DNA of 64,000 bases from Flavisolibacter longurius (GCA_014163555.1 JACJGO010000016.1:62001-126000), one strand, 5' to 3'. Positions 34,162 to 43,295 are shown, counted from the stretch's first letter. The notes: generated by a model not told the origin, from the letters alone. A program made the numbers and translations.

Positions 34162-35949
34162 ATGAGAAAACTGTACAGTATTCTTACCCTGTTTTTAATC
34201 TCCCTGCTTTCGCTGCAATGCCAAAAAGAAGTCTCCTTTTTTGGCGCAACTGATAACCCTGATGCACTGCCTTCACCGGCTCCCGTTACCTCTGTTGTGC
34301 AAGGCAATGTGCTGTATGAAAGCGGGCAGCCCGCAGCCGGTGTTACTGTACAAGTGGGCAGTAAAACCGCCACTACCAATGCAAAAGGTTATTTCCGCAT
34401 CGCCGAAGCGGCACTGGATAAAAAAGCCTCGCTGGTAACCGCTACAAAAACAGGTTATCACAAAGCTTACCGCATCTTCAGCGCCAACACCGGCACCAAC
34501 CAAGTATTGATAAAGCTGATGCGGAAATCGCTGACAGGAACTGTATCTGCCACCACCGGCGGTGAGGTAGCCTTAAACAATGGCTCTAAAGTTTCCCTGC
34601 CGGCCAATGGTATTGTCAACGCAGCCACTAACGCAGCGTACACCGGCACAGTGAATGTTTATACAACCTATATCGATCCGACATCCTCGGAGATCAACCA
34701 GATCATCCCGGGTTCTTTTTTAGCTGATGACAAGAACGGAAAGCGGGTGCTGCTGGCTTCTTACGGCATGATTGCCGTAGAACTGGAATCCGCTTCAGGT
34801 GAAAGGCTGCAAATCAAATCCGGCTCGAAAGCAACGCTGACCACTGCCATTCCTTCCAGTATTCAAAGCAGTGCGCCGGCAACCATTGCCTTGTGGAGCG
34901 TAGATGAAAAAACCGGCATCTGGAAAGAAGAAGGCACCGCCACCCGCAATGGTAACGTATATGTTGGTGAGGTTAGCCATTTTTCGTTCTGGAACTGCGA
35001 TGTGAGCCAGGATGCTGCCATTCTTTCGCTGACGCTGAAAAGCAGCGGTGGCAAACCGTTGGTCAATATGCCGGTTCGTATTCGGCGCACCGTGGGTGAA
35101 GGCGTAAGTTACGGCTATGGCTACACGGATTCGCTGGGACAGGTAAGCGGCTATGTACCCGGCAATGCGCCCCTGGTGCTGGAAGTGCTGGACGATTGCG
35201 AAACACCTTTCTATTCGCAAAACATCAGTCCTCTTACACAGTCTACCAATCTTGGAACAATAACCGTTTCTAACCCGGGAAGTTCGGTGGTTACGCTTCA
35301 GGGCAAATTGCTGAATTGCAGCAATGCACCGGTCACCAATGGCGTTGCCATTGTTACCTATGGGTACAAAGTGCGCTATGTGTCGGTGGATGGCAATGGT
35401 GATTTTCAAACCACCTTTACCCGTTGCAGCGGCAGTGCTGCGGTGGTGGATATTGTTGGCATCGACAACACAACACAACAGCAAAGCAACACTACCACTG
35501 TACCGGTGGCCTTGCCGCTGACCAATGCAGGGAATATTTCAGCCTGCGGTACATCGGCCGTACAGTTTATCAACTATACGCTGGATGGGGTGAACTACAG
35601 CGTTTCCAGTGCAACTGCCCAAGATTCGCTAACAGCGTTTACCATTGATTCCACACAGGGTTCCGGGCCAAAAATGACATATTTCGACGGGTTCTCTATT
35701 GGTGGCACCAATCGGATAACATTCAGGTTCTCACACACAGCCCTGGCTGCCGGGACCTACCCGATCAACAGCCTGGAAGTCCAGAACTACCGGAGCCTGA
35801 CCATCGTTCAGCCCTTTAACACGGTGGTGACCAACTTCCCGCAGTCGGCCGGACAGTTTTACGAGGGAAGCTTTACGGGTAGTTTCAGAGATGCCAGCAA
35901 TGCGGCGCATACCCTGAGCGGTACGTTCAAACTGCGACGAAGCTTCTAA
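34162..35949 (+). CDS. Large lipoprotein with carboxypeptidase-regulatory-like domain
   Basis: A 595-residue lipoprotein: MRKLYSILTLFLISLLSLQC, Cys20. Residues ~45-120 form a carboxypeptidase-regulatory-like Greek-key domain (VVQGNVLYESGQPAAGVTVQVGSKTATTNAKGYFRI). More beta-sandwich units follow (YTGTVNVYTTYIDPTSSEINQIIPG; VNMPVRIRRTVGEGVSYGYG). It is likely a surface-exposed binding or structural protein. The ECF sigma gene begins ~38 bases downstream on the same strand, so it may be in the sigma operon or a product of it. Exact function unknown. Confidence 0.85.
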   Translation: MRKLYSILTLFLISLLSLQCQKEVSFFGATDNPDALPSPAPVTSVVQGNVLYESGQPAAGVTVQVGSKTATTNAKGYFRIAEAALDKKASLVTATKTGYHKAYRIFSANTGTNQVLIKLMRKSLTGTVSATTGGEVALNNGSKVSLPANGIVNAATNAAYTGTVNVYTTYIDPTSSEINQIIPGSFLADDKNGKRVLLASYGMIAVELESASGERLQIKSGSKATLTTAIPSSIQSSAPATIALWSVDEKTGIWKEEGTATRNGNVYVGEVSHFSFWNCDVSQDAAILSLTLKSSGGKPLVNMPVRIRRTVGEGVSYGYGYTDSLGQVSGYVPGNAPLVLEVLDDCETPFYSQNISPLTQSTNLGTITVSNPGSSVVTLQGKLLNCSNAPVTNGVAIVTYGYKVRYVSVDGNGDFQTTFTRCSGSAAVVDIVGIDNTTQQQSNTTTVPVALPLTNAGNISACGTSAVQFINYTLDGVNYSVSSATAQDSLTAFTIDSTQGSGPKMTYFDGFSIGGTNRITFRFSHTALAAGTYPINSLEVQNYRSLTIVQPFNTVVTNFPQSAGQFYEGSFTGSFRDASNAAHTLSGTFKLRRSF

Positions 35950-35987
35950 CACCTTTGTGGTGCCAACCATTAAAAACTGTTGTCATT

Positions 35988-36533
35988 TTGTTGAGTGAAG
36001 CGGAACAACGGAAGCTGATTGACGGTTGCCAAAAGGGCAGCCGGGGAGCGCAGGAGGCTTTGTACAAAGCTTACTATTCGTCTATGGTGCGTATTTGTCT
36101 TTACTATACAAAGTCTTCTGATGATGCGGTGGATGTTCTGAACAACGGTTTTCTGAAAGTGTTTCAAAATATCAAGCGGTACGAGCCGGGACAGGGAAGC
36201 CTGTACACCTGGATTCGTACCCTTGTTGTACATAGCTGTCTGGATTTTATCCGGAAAAAATCAAAGGAAGAAAAACATTGCGAACTGAATGGAGTGGAGG
36301 TGACGGTACCGGCAGATGTGGTGAGCAAAATGAAAGCATCGGACCTGCTGGATCTGGTGCGAAGCCTGCCTCCCGCAACAGCCGCCGTGTTTAATCTTTA
36401 TGCCATAGAAGGGTATAGTCATAAAGAGATCGCCGATGTGCTGCAAATCAGCACAGGCACCAGCAAATGGCATCTGAGCGAAGCCCGCAAACAATTACAG
36501 CAAAAAATAAAGGAGACCTGCTCCTATGAGTGA
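35988..36533 (+). CDS. ECF RNA polymerase sigma factor
   Basis: A sigma70-family ECF protein of about 181 residues. Region 2 is YKAYYSSMVRICLYYTKSSDDAVDVLNNGFLKVFQNIKRYEPGQGSLYTWIRTLVVHSCLDFIRKK; region 4 is LPPATAAVFNLYAIEGYSHKEIADVLQISTGTSKWHLSEARKQLQQKI, a helix-turn-helix. No ATG opens the frame: the plausible starts are TTG at 35988 or 35991 (LLSEAEQRKLI). It overlaps the membrane partner gene at 36526 by eight bases, the classic sigma/anti-sigma arrangement. Confidence 0.88.
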   Translation: MLSEAEQRKLIDGCQKGSRGAQEALYKAYYSSMVRICLYYTKSSDDAVDVLNNGFLKVFQNIKRYEPGQGSLYTWIRTLVVHSCLDFIRKKSKEEKHCELNGVEVTVPADVVSKMKASDLLDLVRSLPPATAAVFNLYAIEGYSHKEIADVLQISTGTSKWHLSEARKQLQQKIKETCSYE

Positions 36534-37902
36534 AAATCTACCATATCACGATGAGCAATGGGATGACCTGCCGCTGCCAAACGAGGAAGAAGCGTGGCAA
36601 AAGATGCAGCATTTGCTGGAGGAGAAAGAAAGGCGTCGCCGGTTCCTTCCACTTTGGTTCTGGCGCTATGGCTTGCTGGGAATCCTGGTTGCCGGCCTGG
36701 CGACAGGTGGCTACTTTTTTCTTGCTAAAAATGGAAAGACCCCAACAGAAACTACTTCCACAAATGCCGCTGTTCCGCCGGAGAGGAAAGACCAGCAAAA
36801 ACCTACGCAGCGGGAACCTGAAAAAAATAAAGTTTCACTTCCTGGTGATAAAGGCACATCTGCAGCAAACAAAACTCCCCATGAAAACAGCCATCAGCCC
36901 CTGGCGATAAACAGGGGCAATCCTGGTCTTGAAAAACAACGGTCGCCGAAAGCGTCGACAGATAAGGTAGATGGTTCTTTCAACAGTTATTCCTCGCAGA
37001 AAAAGAATAATGTTTGGGTGGATGTAGCTAGAGTTGTAGAACAAAAGAAGCATGAAAGAGAAAAGACGTTTGATCAGACTTCGCAGGATTCTATTTCGGA
37101 GGAAAAAGCGCAGGTGAGTCAGCCGCAACCCCAAGCGCAAACTGCGGATACGCCATCTGCAGACAGCACGGCCACAAGAGACAGTACAGAACCGGTTATC
37201 GAAACACCGGTTGATAGCAGTGAAACCCAAAAGCAGGCTCCCAAAAAGAAAAGCCTAATTGTATTCAGTGCCGGAGTGGGTTTGCAGCAGGCCATTGCGT
37301 TTGGCGGGCAGCAAACGTCAAACTATACCCTCGCAGGAAAACAGAACAAGTTCTCGGATCACCTTCCTTCGGTTTACCTGCGGCTGCAAAAAGGCCGGTG
37401 GTTTTTACAGGGTGAGATGCATTACCAGGTACCGCAGCCGGTAAAGCCGTTTTCGTTCAGCCAGGTTAGTTCGTATGACGGGGCCAGCAACACCATAAAT
37501 ACTGAACGGTTGTCGGTGCAAAAACTGTATTATCACCAAGTTCCTGTCAGCATCAATTACACTATTGTTCCGCAATGGTCTTTGGGGGCCGGCGTTGTTT
37601 ACAACCGCTTTGCCGGTGCGGTTACCGGGCAGGAAACACAGCACAAAAATGTTGTTACCGGCACCGAAAGCATGACCAGGCAGGTTGTTCCTGTAAAGGG
37701 CTACAAAGATTCCTTTCTTTATAAATCGACAACAGGTTTCCTGTTGCAAACCGATTACCACTGGGGTCGTTTTTCCCTTGGCTTGCGCTATACGGCCAGT
37801 TTGCAGCCCTTTATTAAATATACCCAACCCGATGGCGCTGTGTTGAACGAAAAAAACCAGGTCCTGCAGGCCATTTTGCGGTTTCGGCTTTTTGAACGAT
37901 AG
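36526..37902 (+). CDS. Membrane protein with anti-sigma-like head and beta-barrel-like tail
   Basis: A 458-residue protein translationally overlapping the sigma gene. Residues 1-40 are acidic and cytoplasmic (DEQWDDLPLPNEEEAWQKM), followed by one membrane helix (LWFWRYGLLGILVAGLATGGYFFLA, ~42-66). Residues ~70-235 are a Thr/Lys/Pro/Gln-rich linker, and ~240-458 alternate as amphipathic strands (LIVFSAGVGLQQAIAFGG, WFLQGEMHYQVP, FSLGLRYTASLQPF, ILRFRLFER) typical of outer-membrane barrels. An inner-membrane anchor plus a barrel-like tail is an odd combination; the head is probably the sigma partner. Confidence 0.78.
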   Translation: MSENLPYHDEQWDDLPLPNEEEAWQKMQHLLEEKERRRRFLPLWFWRYGLLGILVAGLATGGYFFLAKNGKTPTETTSTNAAVPPERKDQQKPTQREPEKNKVSLPGDKGTSAANKTPHENSHQPLAINRGNPGLEKQRSPKASTDKVDGSFNSYSSQKKNNVWVDVARVVEQKKHEREKTFDQTSQDSISEEKAQVSQPQPQAQTADTPSADSTATRDSTEPVIETPVDSSETQKQAPKKKSLIVFSAGVGLQQAIAFGGQQTSNYTLAGKQNKFSDHLPSVYLRLQKGRWFLQGEMHYQVPQPVKPFSFSQVSSYDGASNTINTERLSVQKLYYHQVPVSINYTIVPQWSLGAGVVYNRFAGAVTGQETQHKNVVTGTESMTRQVVPVKGYKDSFLYKSTTGFLLQTDYHWGRFSLGLRYTASLQPFIKYTQPDGAVLNEKNQVLQAILRFRLFER

Positions 37903-37923
37903 CAATTTTCGCTTATCGGGTTA

Positions 37924-37958
37924 AAACAAACGGTCTTTCGTAGAAGGACCGTTTGTTT
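37924..37958. terminator. Terminator between convergent genes
   Basis: A 12-bp stem AAACAAACGGTC / GACCGTTTGTTT with 11-base loop, 22 bases after the membrane partner gene and before mutL's 3' end. Confidence 0.78.
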
Positions 37959-38003
37959 ATAAAGATGTTTTTGTTTTTGAAATGCTTTCTTGTGTAAGAT
38001 TCG

Positions 38004-39833
38004 TTACAGAAACATTCTTTCCAACTGGTTTTTCTGGAACTCTACGTACGTGGGCCGGCCCGATGCAGTGGCATTGGGTTGCCGGCAGGCGAAAAGGTCT
38101 TCCACCAGTTGCGTCATTTCTTTTTCCGTCAGAACCGTTCCTGTTTTTACGGCCTGCTGCCAGGCCACGGTGCGCAGCAGCACCTCCCGGCGGGGAAGTT
38201 TCAGCTCACTGCTGAAATGTTTGTAATGTTCGAGAATATTTTCCAGCGCCCCTTTTTCATTGCCGGTTAACACATCGGCCGGTGTTCCCTGGATCACAAA
38301 GGTGCTCTGGCCAAACGGCTCGATGGTATAGCCTAGCTTTTGCAGGTCGGGAAGAAGCTCTGTCAGCAGCACCGCATCCTGCGGCGTCAGTTCCACCGAT
38401 ACCGGGAAAAGGCTTTGCTGGGTGGCCACCGGACGACCGAGAGTGGCGGCTTCCAGCCGTTCGTACACGATGCGTTCATGTGCCGCCTGCTGGTGAATCA
38501 GGTAAAACTTTTCGGCGGTTGGCAAAAGAATGTATGTATTGAAAATTTGGGTAGGCGTTGTCGTGAGTGCGGCCTGGTGCGTGGTGAGTTGCACGGGTTC
38601 TTCCATGGGAACTTCCTGCATCTGCATCAACTGTTTGGTGAGCGACACAAAACCAGAAGAGCTCTCCTTGCTCCCTGCTGACCACTCACCACTCACTACT
38701 TTGTGCGCCTGGTTGGCTTCGGTAAACGTCCGGAAGATGGTGGAAGCCTGCGTGGCCGCCTGCTCCCGTTCGGTGAATGGCTTTTGCACGGCATCCAATC
38801 CCTGGATAGACGCATCAAGGTTAAAGTCCAGTGTTGGCGTAATACTGAACTGCGCCAGCGAATGTTTCACCGCCGCCTGCACAAAGGCATACACAATCTT
38901 TTCATCCTCGAACTTGATTTCCTGCTTGGTCGGGTGCACGTTGACATCGATCTGCGTGGGATCCAGGTCAATGAAAAGCACATAGGCTGGAAACGAATCC
39001 AGCGGGATCAGGTCTTGGTAAGCCTGCATAATGGCATGGTGCAGGTACCCGCTTTTGATAAAGCGGTTGTTGACAAAAAAATACTGGTCGCCCCGCGTTT
39101 TTTTGGCCGTTTCGGGCTTGCCGATAAAGCCATACACGTTCAGGTAATCGGTGTTTTCTTTTACCGATACCAGCTTGGCGCTGTAATTATTGCCCAGCAG
39201 TTGCACAATGCGTTGCTTCAGGCTACCGCCTTCGAGGTAAAACAGTTGCTGGCCGTTGCTGGTAAGCGAAAAAAAGATGTTGGGAAATGCCAGCGCCACC
39301 CGGATGAATTCATCAATCACGTGGCGCATTTCGGCCGCATTGCTTTTTAAAAAATTGCGGCGGGCCGGCACATTGAAGAAAAGATTCTTCATGCTGATGC
39401 TGGTGCCGACCGGCGCCGCCACCGGCGTTTGTTTTTTAACCACGCTGTTTTCAATCTCGATGCAGGTACCCACTTCGTCTTCGGCCCGGCGGGACCGTAA
39501 TTCCACCTGGGCCACGGCGGCAATAGAAGCCAGGGCCTCACCCCGGAAACCCATGGTGCGGATATGAAACAGGTCATCGATGTTTTTGATCTTGGAAGTG
39601 GCGTGCCGCTCAAAGCACATGCGGGCATCGGTTTCGCTCATTCCGGCACCGTTATCAATGACCTGGATCAGCGCCTTGCCGGCATCGGCAAGGAACAACC
39701 TGATTTCGGTAGCACCCGCATCCACTGCGTTTTCCAACAATTCCTTTACAGCACTTGCCGGACGCTGGATCACCTCGCCGGCAGCGATCTGGTTGGCAAT
39801 ATTATCCGGAAGCAATACAATTCTATCAGCCAC
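38004..39833 (-). CDS. mutL: DNA mismatch repair protein MutL
   Basis: A 609-residue MutL. The N-terminal GHKL ATPase is complete: NQIAAGEV, LLENAVDAGAT, DNGAGM, HATSKI and GFRGEALASIAAV, up to ~330. A variable linker (~335-410) contains a repeat-derived stretch. The C-terminal dimerisation domain starts near QIFNTYILLPTAEKFYLI. The endonuclease motif DQHAxxExxxxE is HQQAAHERIVYE, and the later cysteine motif is TASGRP, so metal ligands are missing. The only start matching family alignments is a GTG at 39833 (VADRIVLLPD). MutL couples mismatch recognition by MutS to strand removal. Confidence 0.95.
   Translation of the reverse strand: MADRIVLLPDNIANQIAAGEVIQRPASAVKELLENAVDAGATEIRLFLADAGKALIQVIDNGAGMSETDARMCFERHATSKIKNIDDLFHIRTMGFRGEALASIAAVAQVELRSRRAEDEVGTCIEIENSVVKKQTPVAAPVGTSISMKNLFFNVPARRNFLKSNAAEMRHVIDEFIRVALAFPNIFFSLTSNGQQLFYLEGGSLKQRIVQLLGNNYSAKLVSVKENTDYLNVYGFIGKPETAKKTRGDQYFFVNNRFIKSGYLHHAIMQAYQDLIPLDSFPAYVLFIDLDPTQIDVNVHPTKQEIKFEDEKIVYAFVQAAVKHSLAQFSITPTLDFNLDASIQGLDAVQKPFTEREQAATQASTIFRTFTEANQAHKVVSGEWSAGSKESSSGFVSLTKQLMQMQEVPMEEPVQLTTHQAALTTTPTQIFNTYILLPTAEKFYLIHQQAAHERIVYERLEAATLGRPVATQQSLFPVSVELTPQDAVLLTELLPDLQKLGYTIEPFGQSTFVIQGTPADVLTGNEKGALENILEHYKHFSSELKLPRREVLLRTVAWQQAVKTGTVLTEKEMTQLVEDLFACRQPNATASGRPTYVEFQKNQLERMFL
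38676..38704 (-). repeat. GTGAGTGG-type repeat inside the mutL linker
   Basis: Minus strand reads GTAGTGAGTGGTGAGTGGTC, the same word that forms the inverted repeat at 1038-1157. It keeps the reading frame and encodes part of VVSGEWSAG in the MutL linker. Confidence 0.6.
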
Positions 39834-39981
39834 AATAAAAATTCCCTTAGGTCTCAAAAATACAGGATGGGCCCGGATTCCGGAAGAATAGGGGAGAATC
39901 CGTAGCGGCAAAAACTTTTTCCACAATTGTTTTTATATTTTGAAAGCAGCCATTAACTTGCCTTTCCAATCCAATAAAACA

Positions 39982-40587
39982 ATGAAAAACCTTGTGCTGA
40001 ATGCTGCACTGTTGCTATTGCTATGGTGCACGGGATGTAAAAAAGATGTTCTCTCCGAAAATTTATCAACACCGGTCCAACCACCTCTCCCTTCCGGATT
40101 TGTTCAGTATGTGATTCCTAAAGGAGCCCATTATGCCAATGGCAACGATTACCGGGAAGTGGAAACTGCCACTTTAAAATTTACCGTTCGTTTTGATTCT
40201 TCTGCGGTTTATAAAACGGTGGATCCGCAAAACCAGTGGGACATTAACAAACTCTATGGCTTTTCCGATAATGGGGCGGCCCACCATCTTTACAGTGCCC
40301 GCATTGGCTGGCGTTGGAGCGAAGGAGCCCTCCGGCTTTTTGGGTATATCTATAACAACAGTGCACGACAGGAAAAAGAGATCGCTGTTGTTCCCATTGG
40401 GAAAGAAGTGCTTTGCTCTATTGCCGTTACCAAAGGCGCTTATGTTTTTACGGTGGGCGAACAATCCCAAACCTTACCGCGGTTAAGCACAACACCGCTG
40501 GCAAAAGGCTATCGCCTCTATCCTTATTTTGGGGGTGATGAACCGGCGCCGCATGAGGTGCGGATCTGGATACGGGAGGAGAAGTAG
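39982..40587 (+). CDS. Small lipoprotein, unknown
   Basis: A 201-residue lipoprotein precursor: MKNLVLNAALLLLLWCTGC, Cys19. The mature part is beta-rich and mostly polar (YVIPKGAHYANGNDYREVETATLKFTVRFDSSAVYKT, IGWRWSEGALRLFGYIYNN, YRLYPYFGGDEPAPHEVRIWIREEK), compatible with a small sandwich or jelly-roll fold (concanavalin-like), but I recognise no family. The ATG at 39982 is preferred over one 14 codons upstream because it directly opens the signal peptide. Divergent from mutL. Confidence 0.8.
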   Translation: MKNLVLNAALLLLLWCTGCKKDVLSENLSTPVQPPLPSGFVQYVIPKGAHYANGNDYREVETATLKFTVRFDSSAVYKTVDPQNQWDINKLYGFSDNGAAHHLYSARIGWRWSEGALRLFGYIYNNSARQEKEIAVVPIGKEVLCSIAVTKGAYVFTVGEQSQTLPRLSTTPLAKGYRLYPYFGGDEPAPHEVRIWIREEK

Positions 40588-40588
40588 A

Positions 40589-40635
40589 GGTGTTGAAGGG
40601 TTGAAAGGTTGATAAGTTGAAGCGTTGATAGGTAG
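40589..40635 (+). repeat. Degenerate GTTGAAAG-type repeat
   Basis: GTTGAAGG, GTTGAAAG, GTTGATAA, GTTGAAGC, GTTGATAG with 8-9 bp period start just after the lipoprotein stop, in sense orientation. Confidence 0.7.
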
Positions 40636-40724
40636 AATCGTGAATCGTTAAAATGGAATATTTCTTCATTCCACAGCGGTAAAGAGAGAAAATGGCAAAT
40701 TGTTGTAGGTCTTCCGCCTAAACC

Positions 40725-40866
40725 CCAGCCTACAGGCTAGGAACATAAACGTACGTGAAGCTATTTGTTATAGGCTTTAGCCTATCTCGCTGGTACAGGC
40801 AGATAGGCTAAAGCCTATTGTTTTTTTACTGCTAGAAGCATTTTATTCTTCAGCCTGAAGGTTGGA
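40725..40866. repeat. Nested palindromic element (REP-doublet-like), copy 2
   Basis: A perfect 18-base inverted pair at 40770-40787 and 40801-40818 with the palindromic core TAGGCTTTAGCCTA, flanked by palindromes AGCCTACAGGCT (40728-40739) and CTTCAGCCTGAAG (40848-40860). It shares the GGCTTTAGCC/GGCTAAAGCC core with the element at 27108. It sits in the 547-base gap before rpiB, which otherwise has no gene. Confidence 0.8.
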
Positions 40867-41110
40867 GTTAGCAGTGAAGGCAGTATGAACACTAGATACC
40901 ATTTCCACTTATAGATAGAAGTACGTTGAAAGTGTTAACATATGAAGAAATGGTGTCGTCAATTCTCATCCCTGTAAAAAAAGAAGGGTACTCATGTCAT
41001 CCGGCGCTGGTAAAAAACTAATACGCCGTACATGCAATTCTACAAATCACTTCAATTTTGAACCCGTTGAATTTTGACGTTCGCTTATCCTTCGCCAGCC
41101 TGCATTCCCC

Positions 41111-41118
41111 TACATTTG
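41111..41118 (+). promoter_or_regulatory. -7 box (TACATTTG) of rpiB
   Basis: Matches the Bacteroidota TAnnTTTG -7 consensus, 17 bases before the rpiB ATG. No clear -33 box; the leader would be short. Confidence 0.5.
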
Positions 41119-41134
41119 TACAAATTCGCTTGTA

Positions 41135-41590
41135 ATGGATGTTTCTTTTAATCGATCGAAGCCAATTGCAATTGGCGCCGATCATGCAGGTTTTGACTAC
41201 AAAACACAGATCATAACGTTTTTGGAAGAAAAGGGATTTTCCGTCAAAGATTTGGGTACCTATTCTTCCGATTCTACCGACTATCCGGACTTTGCCCACC
41301 CCGTGGCATCTGCCGTAGAACGTGGCGAGGCTTCATTTGGCATTCTTGTTTGCGGCAGTGCCAATGGCGTGGCCATTACCGCCAACAAGCACCAGAACAT
41401 CCGGGCTGCTATCTGCTGGCTGCAGGAGATTGCCCAACTGGCCCGCCAGCATAACAACGCCAATGTTATTTGCCTGCCCGCCCGTTTTGTTTCAGTAGCG
41501 GAAGCCAACGCCATGGTGGATACATTTCTCTCTACCGAATTTGAAGGCGGTCGCCATGCAACCAGGGTTGGTAAAATTGCCTGCGTATAA
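41135..41590 (+). CDS. rpiB: Ribose-5-phosphate isomerase B
   Basis: A 151-residue protein of the RpiB/LacAB family, interconverting ribose-5-phosphate and ribulose-5-phosphate in the pentose phosphate pathway. IGADHAGFDYK near 14-24 holds the substrate Asp-His. LGTYSSDSTDYPDFA follows, and VCGSANGVAITANKHQNIRAAIC holds the active-site Cys (near 74) and the anion-binding loop; then ARQHNNANVICLPARFVS. Length is typical. The ATG at 41135 follows a -7 box. Single gene. Confidence 0.95.
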   Translation: MDVSFNRSKPIAIGADHAGFDYKTQIITFLEEKGFSVKDLGTYSSDSTDYPDFAHPVASAVERGEASFGILVCGSANGVAITANKHQNIRAAICWLQEIAQLARQHNNANVICLPARFVSVAEANAMVDTFLSTEFEGGRHATRVGKIACV

Positions 41591-41646
41591 AAACATTCTA
41601 ACCGTAATTAACACGCTATCTCAACAACAAATCTCAAATTCACCGC

Positions 41647-43107
41647 ATGAAAAAAATGTTCGTTCTGCTGCTGTTTGGCAGCACTTTACAGGGTTTTGCG
41701 CAAAAAATAGCGAAGCCTGACCCGTATGCAAAGACCATCACCGTGGCCGATGCAAAAAAGCATTTGTACATCCTGGCGGCGCCTGAAATGGAAGGCCGCG
41801 AAACCGGTACCGAAGGCCAGCGCAAAGCCGCCGCCTACATTGAAAATTATTTCAAAGAAATCGGACTCGAACCCGGCACCGCTGAAGGGTACCAGCAGTA
41901 TTACAAACTTTTCCAGGATAGCCTGCTGAACACCTCCCTAGAAGTAAATGGAAAAACATTTGAACTGGACAAAGACTTTTCCACAAGCCCCAACAACATT
42001 ACCGCTACGCACAAACTGAGCGAAGTGGTGGTACTGGGTACCAAGGCTACTGACTCGCTGGCAACAACAGACCTGACCGGTAAAATGGTTATGGTTGTTG
42101 GACAGGGTAACATGGCGTTTTACAACAGCTTGTCCAAAAAAGCTCCTGCCGTTGTATTGGTAGTAAGCCCGAATTTTCCGGCTAACCGGCCCACCAACCG
42201 CAGGGGACGCCAGGGAATCTATTCTTTCCGCAGTTCGGTACTGCCGCAGCAGTTTTCTATTTCCGAAAACGTAGCAAAGGCTATTGCGGGTCCGGCTTAC
42301 GATGCAGTGAAAGCATCCGGGAACGGCATACAAAAGGCCAAGGCCGAGGTGATGCTGGATGTGAAAAAGCAATCCGGCTTTTTACCGGCTACCAATGTAG
42401 TGGGTGTTATTCCCGGTACAGACCTGAAAGACGAATATGTTGTGATCAGTGCACACTACGATCACGTGGGAATCATTGATGGAAAGATCCACTATGGCGC
42501 CGATGACGATGGCTCCGGTACCGTAGGCATCATGGAAATTGCCGAAGCATTCATGAAAGCTAAAAAAGAAGGCAAGGGTCCACGCCGTTCGATTGTGATC
42601 CTGGCCGTAAGTGGTGAAGAAAAGGGATTACTGGGTTCAGAATACTACAGCAATCATCCGCTGTTCCCAATGGAAAAAACAACCGTAAACCTGAACATCG
42701 ATATGATCGGCCGCAGCGATCCCGATCGCAAAGCCGGTGATTCGACCAACTATGTATATGTTGTGGGAGATGATAAGGTAAGCTCTGACCTGAAGACCAT
42801 CAGTGAAGGCCAGAACAAAAAGTACACAAAAATGGAACTGGATTATAAATACAACGATCCGAATGATCCGAACCGTATTTACTACCGCAGCGACCATTAC
42901 AACTTTGCCAAGAACGGCGTTCCCATTATTTTCTATTACGATGGCATGCTGCGTCCGGATTACCACAAGCCAACCGACACCCCGGATAAAATCAACTACG
43001 AGCTGTTGCGCAAAAGAGCCCAACTGGTATTTTACACCGCCTGGGAAATGGCCAATCGCAACGAGATGCTGAAGCGTGACCTGCCTTTACCGACCGCCGG
43101 CAGATAA
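41647..43107 (+). CDS. M28 family metallopeptidase (second), exported
   Basis: A 486-residue precursor with signal peptide MKKMFVLLLFGSTLQGFAQ, a PA-like insert (~140-230), and the di-zinc site HYD (SAHYDHVG), ADDDGSG, GEEKGLLGS and NIDMIGRSD. The late His is in YRSDHYNFAKNGVP. It differs from the M28 protein at 29848, which lacks the Asp-Asp-Asp form. Likely an extracytoplasmic aminopeptidase. The gene starts 56 bases after rpiB and could be read with it. Confidence 0.93.
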   Translation: MKKMFVLLLFGSTLQGFAQKIAKPDPYAKTITVADAKKHLYILAAPEMEGRETGTEGQRKAAAYIENYFKEIGLEPGTAEGYQQYYKLFQDSLLNTSLEVNGKTFELDKDFSTSPNNITATHKLSEVVVLGTKATDSLATTDLTGKMVMVVGQGNMAFYNSLSKKAPAVVLVVSPNFPANRPTNRRGRQGIYSFRSSVLPQQFSISENVAKAIAGPAYDAVKASGNGIQKAKAEVMLDVKKQSGFLPATNVVGVIPGTDLKDEYVVISAHYDHVGIIDGKIHYGADDDGSGTVGIMEIAEAFMKAKKEGKGPRRSIVILAVSGEEKGLLGSEYYSNHPLFPMEKTTVNLNIDMIGRSDPDRKAGDSTNYVYVVGDDKVSSDLKTISEGQNKKYTKMELDYKYNDPNDPNRIYYRSDHYNFAKNGVPIIFYYDGMLRPDYHKPTDTPDKINYELLRKRAQLVFYTAWEMANRNEMLKRDLPLPTAGR

Positions 43108-43108
43108 T

Positions 43109-43144
43109 GCCAGTAGGCAATTGGCACTGAGCAACAGGCAAATG
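43109..43144 (+). repeat. Degenerate GGCAATT-type repeat
   Basis: Begins one base after the M28 stop: CCAGTAGGCAATTGGCACTG then AGCAACAGGCAAATG, in sense orientation. Confidence 0.6.
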
Positions 43145-43184
43145 TTGTCATAACCAAGGCAGCCTCTCGATAAAAACTATATGC

Positions 43185-43214
43185 AAAAAAGCGATCCCTC
43201 GGGATCGCTTTTTT
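43185..43214. terminator. Rho-independent-type terminator
   Basis: A 14-bp stem AAAAAAGCGATCCC / GGGATCGCTTTTTT with a two-base loop, 77 bases after the M28 gene. Confidence 0.82.
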
Positions 43215-43295
43215 TATGGCCCAGGCAGCAGAAACATGAAACGGCTTGTCTATTAGGTATCTGGTTGTATGTTTTGGTTTAATCCTTATCCGGAT

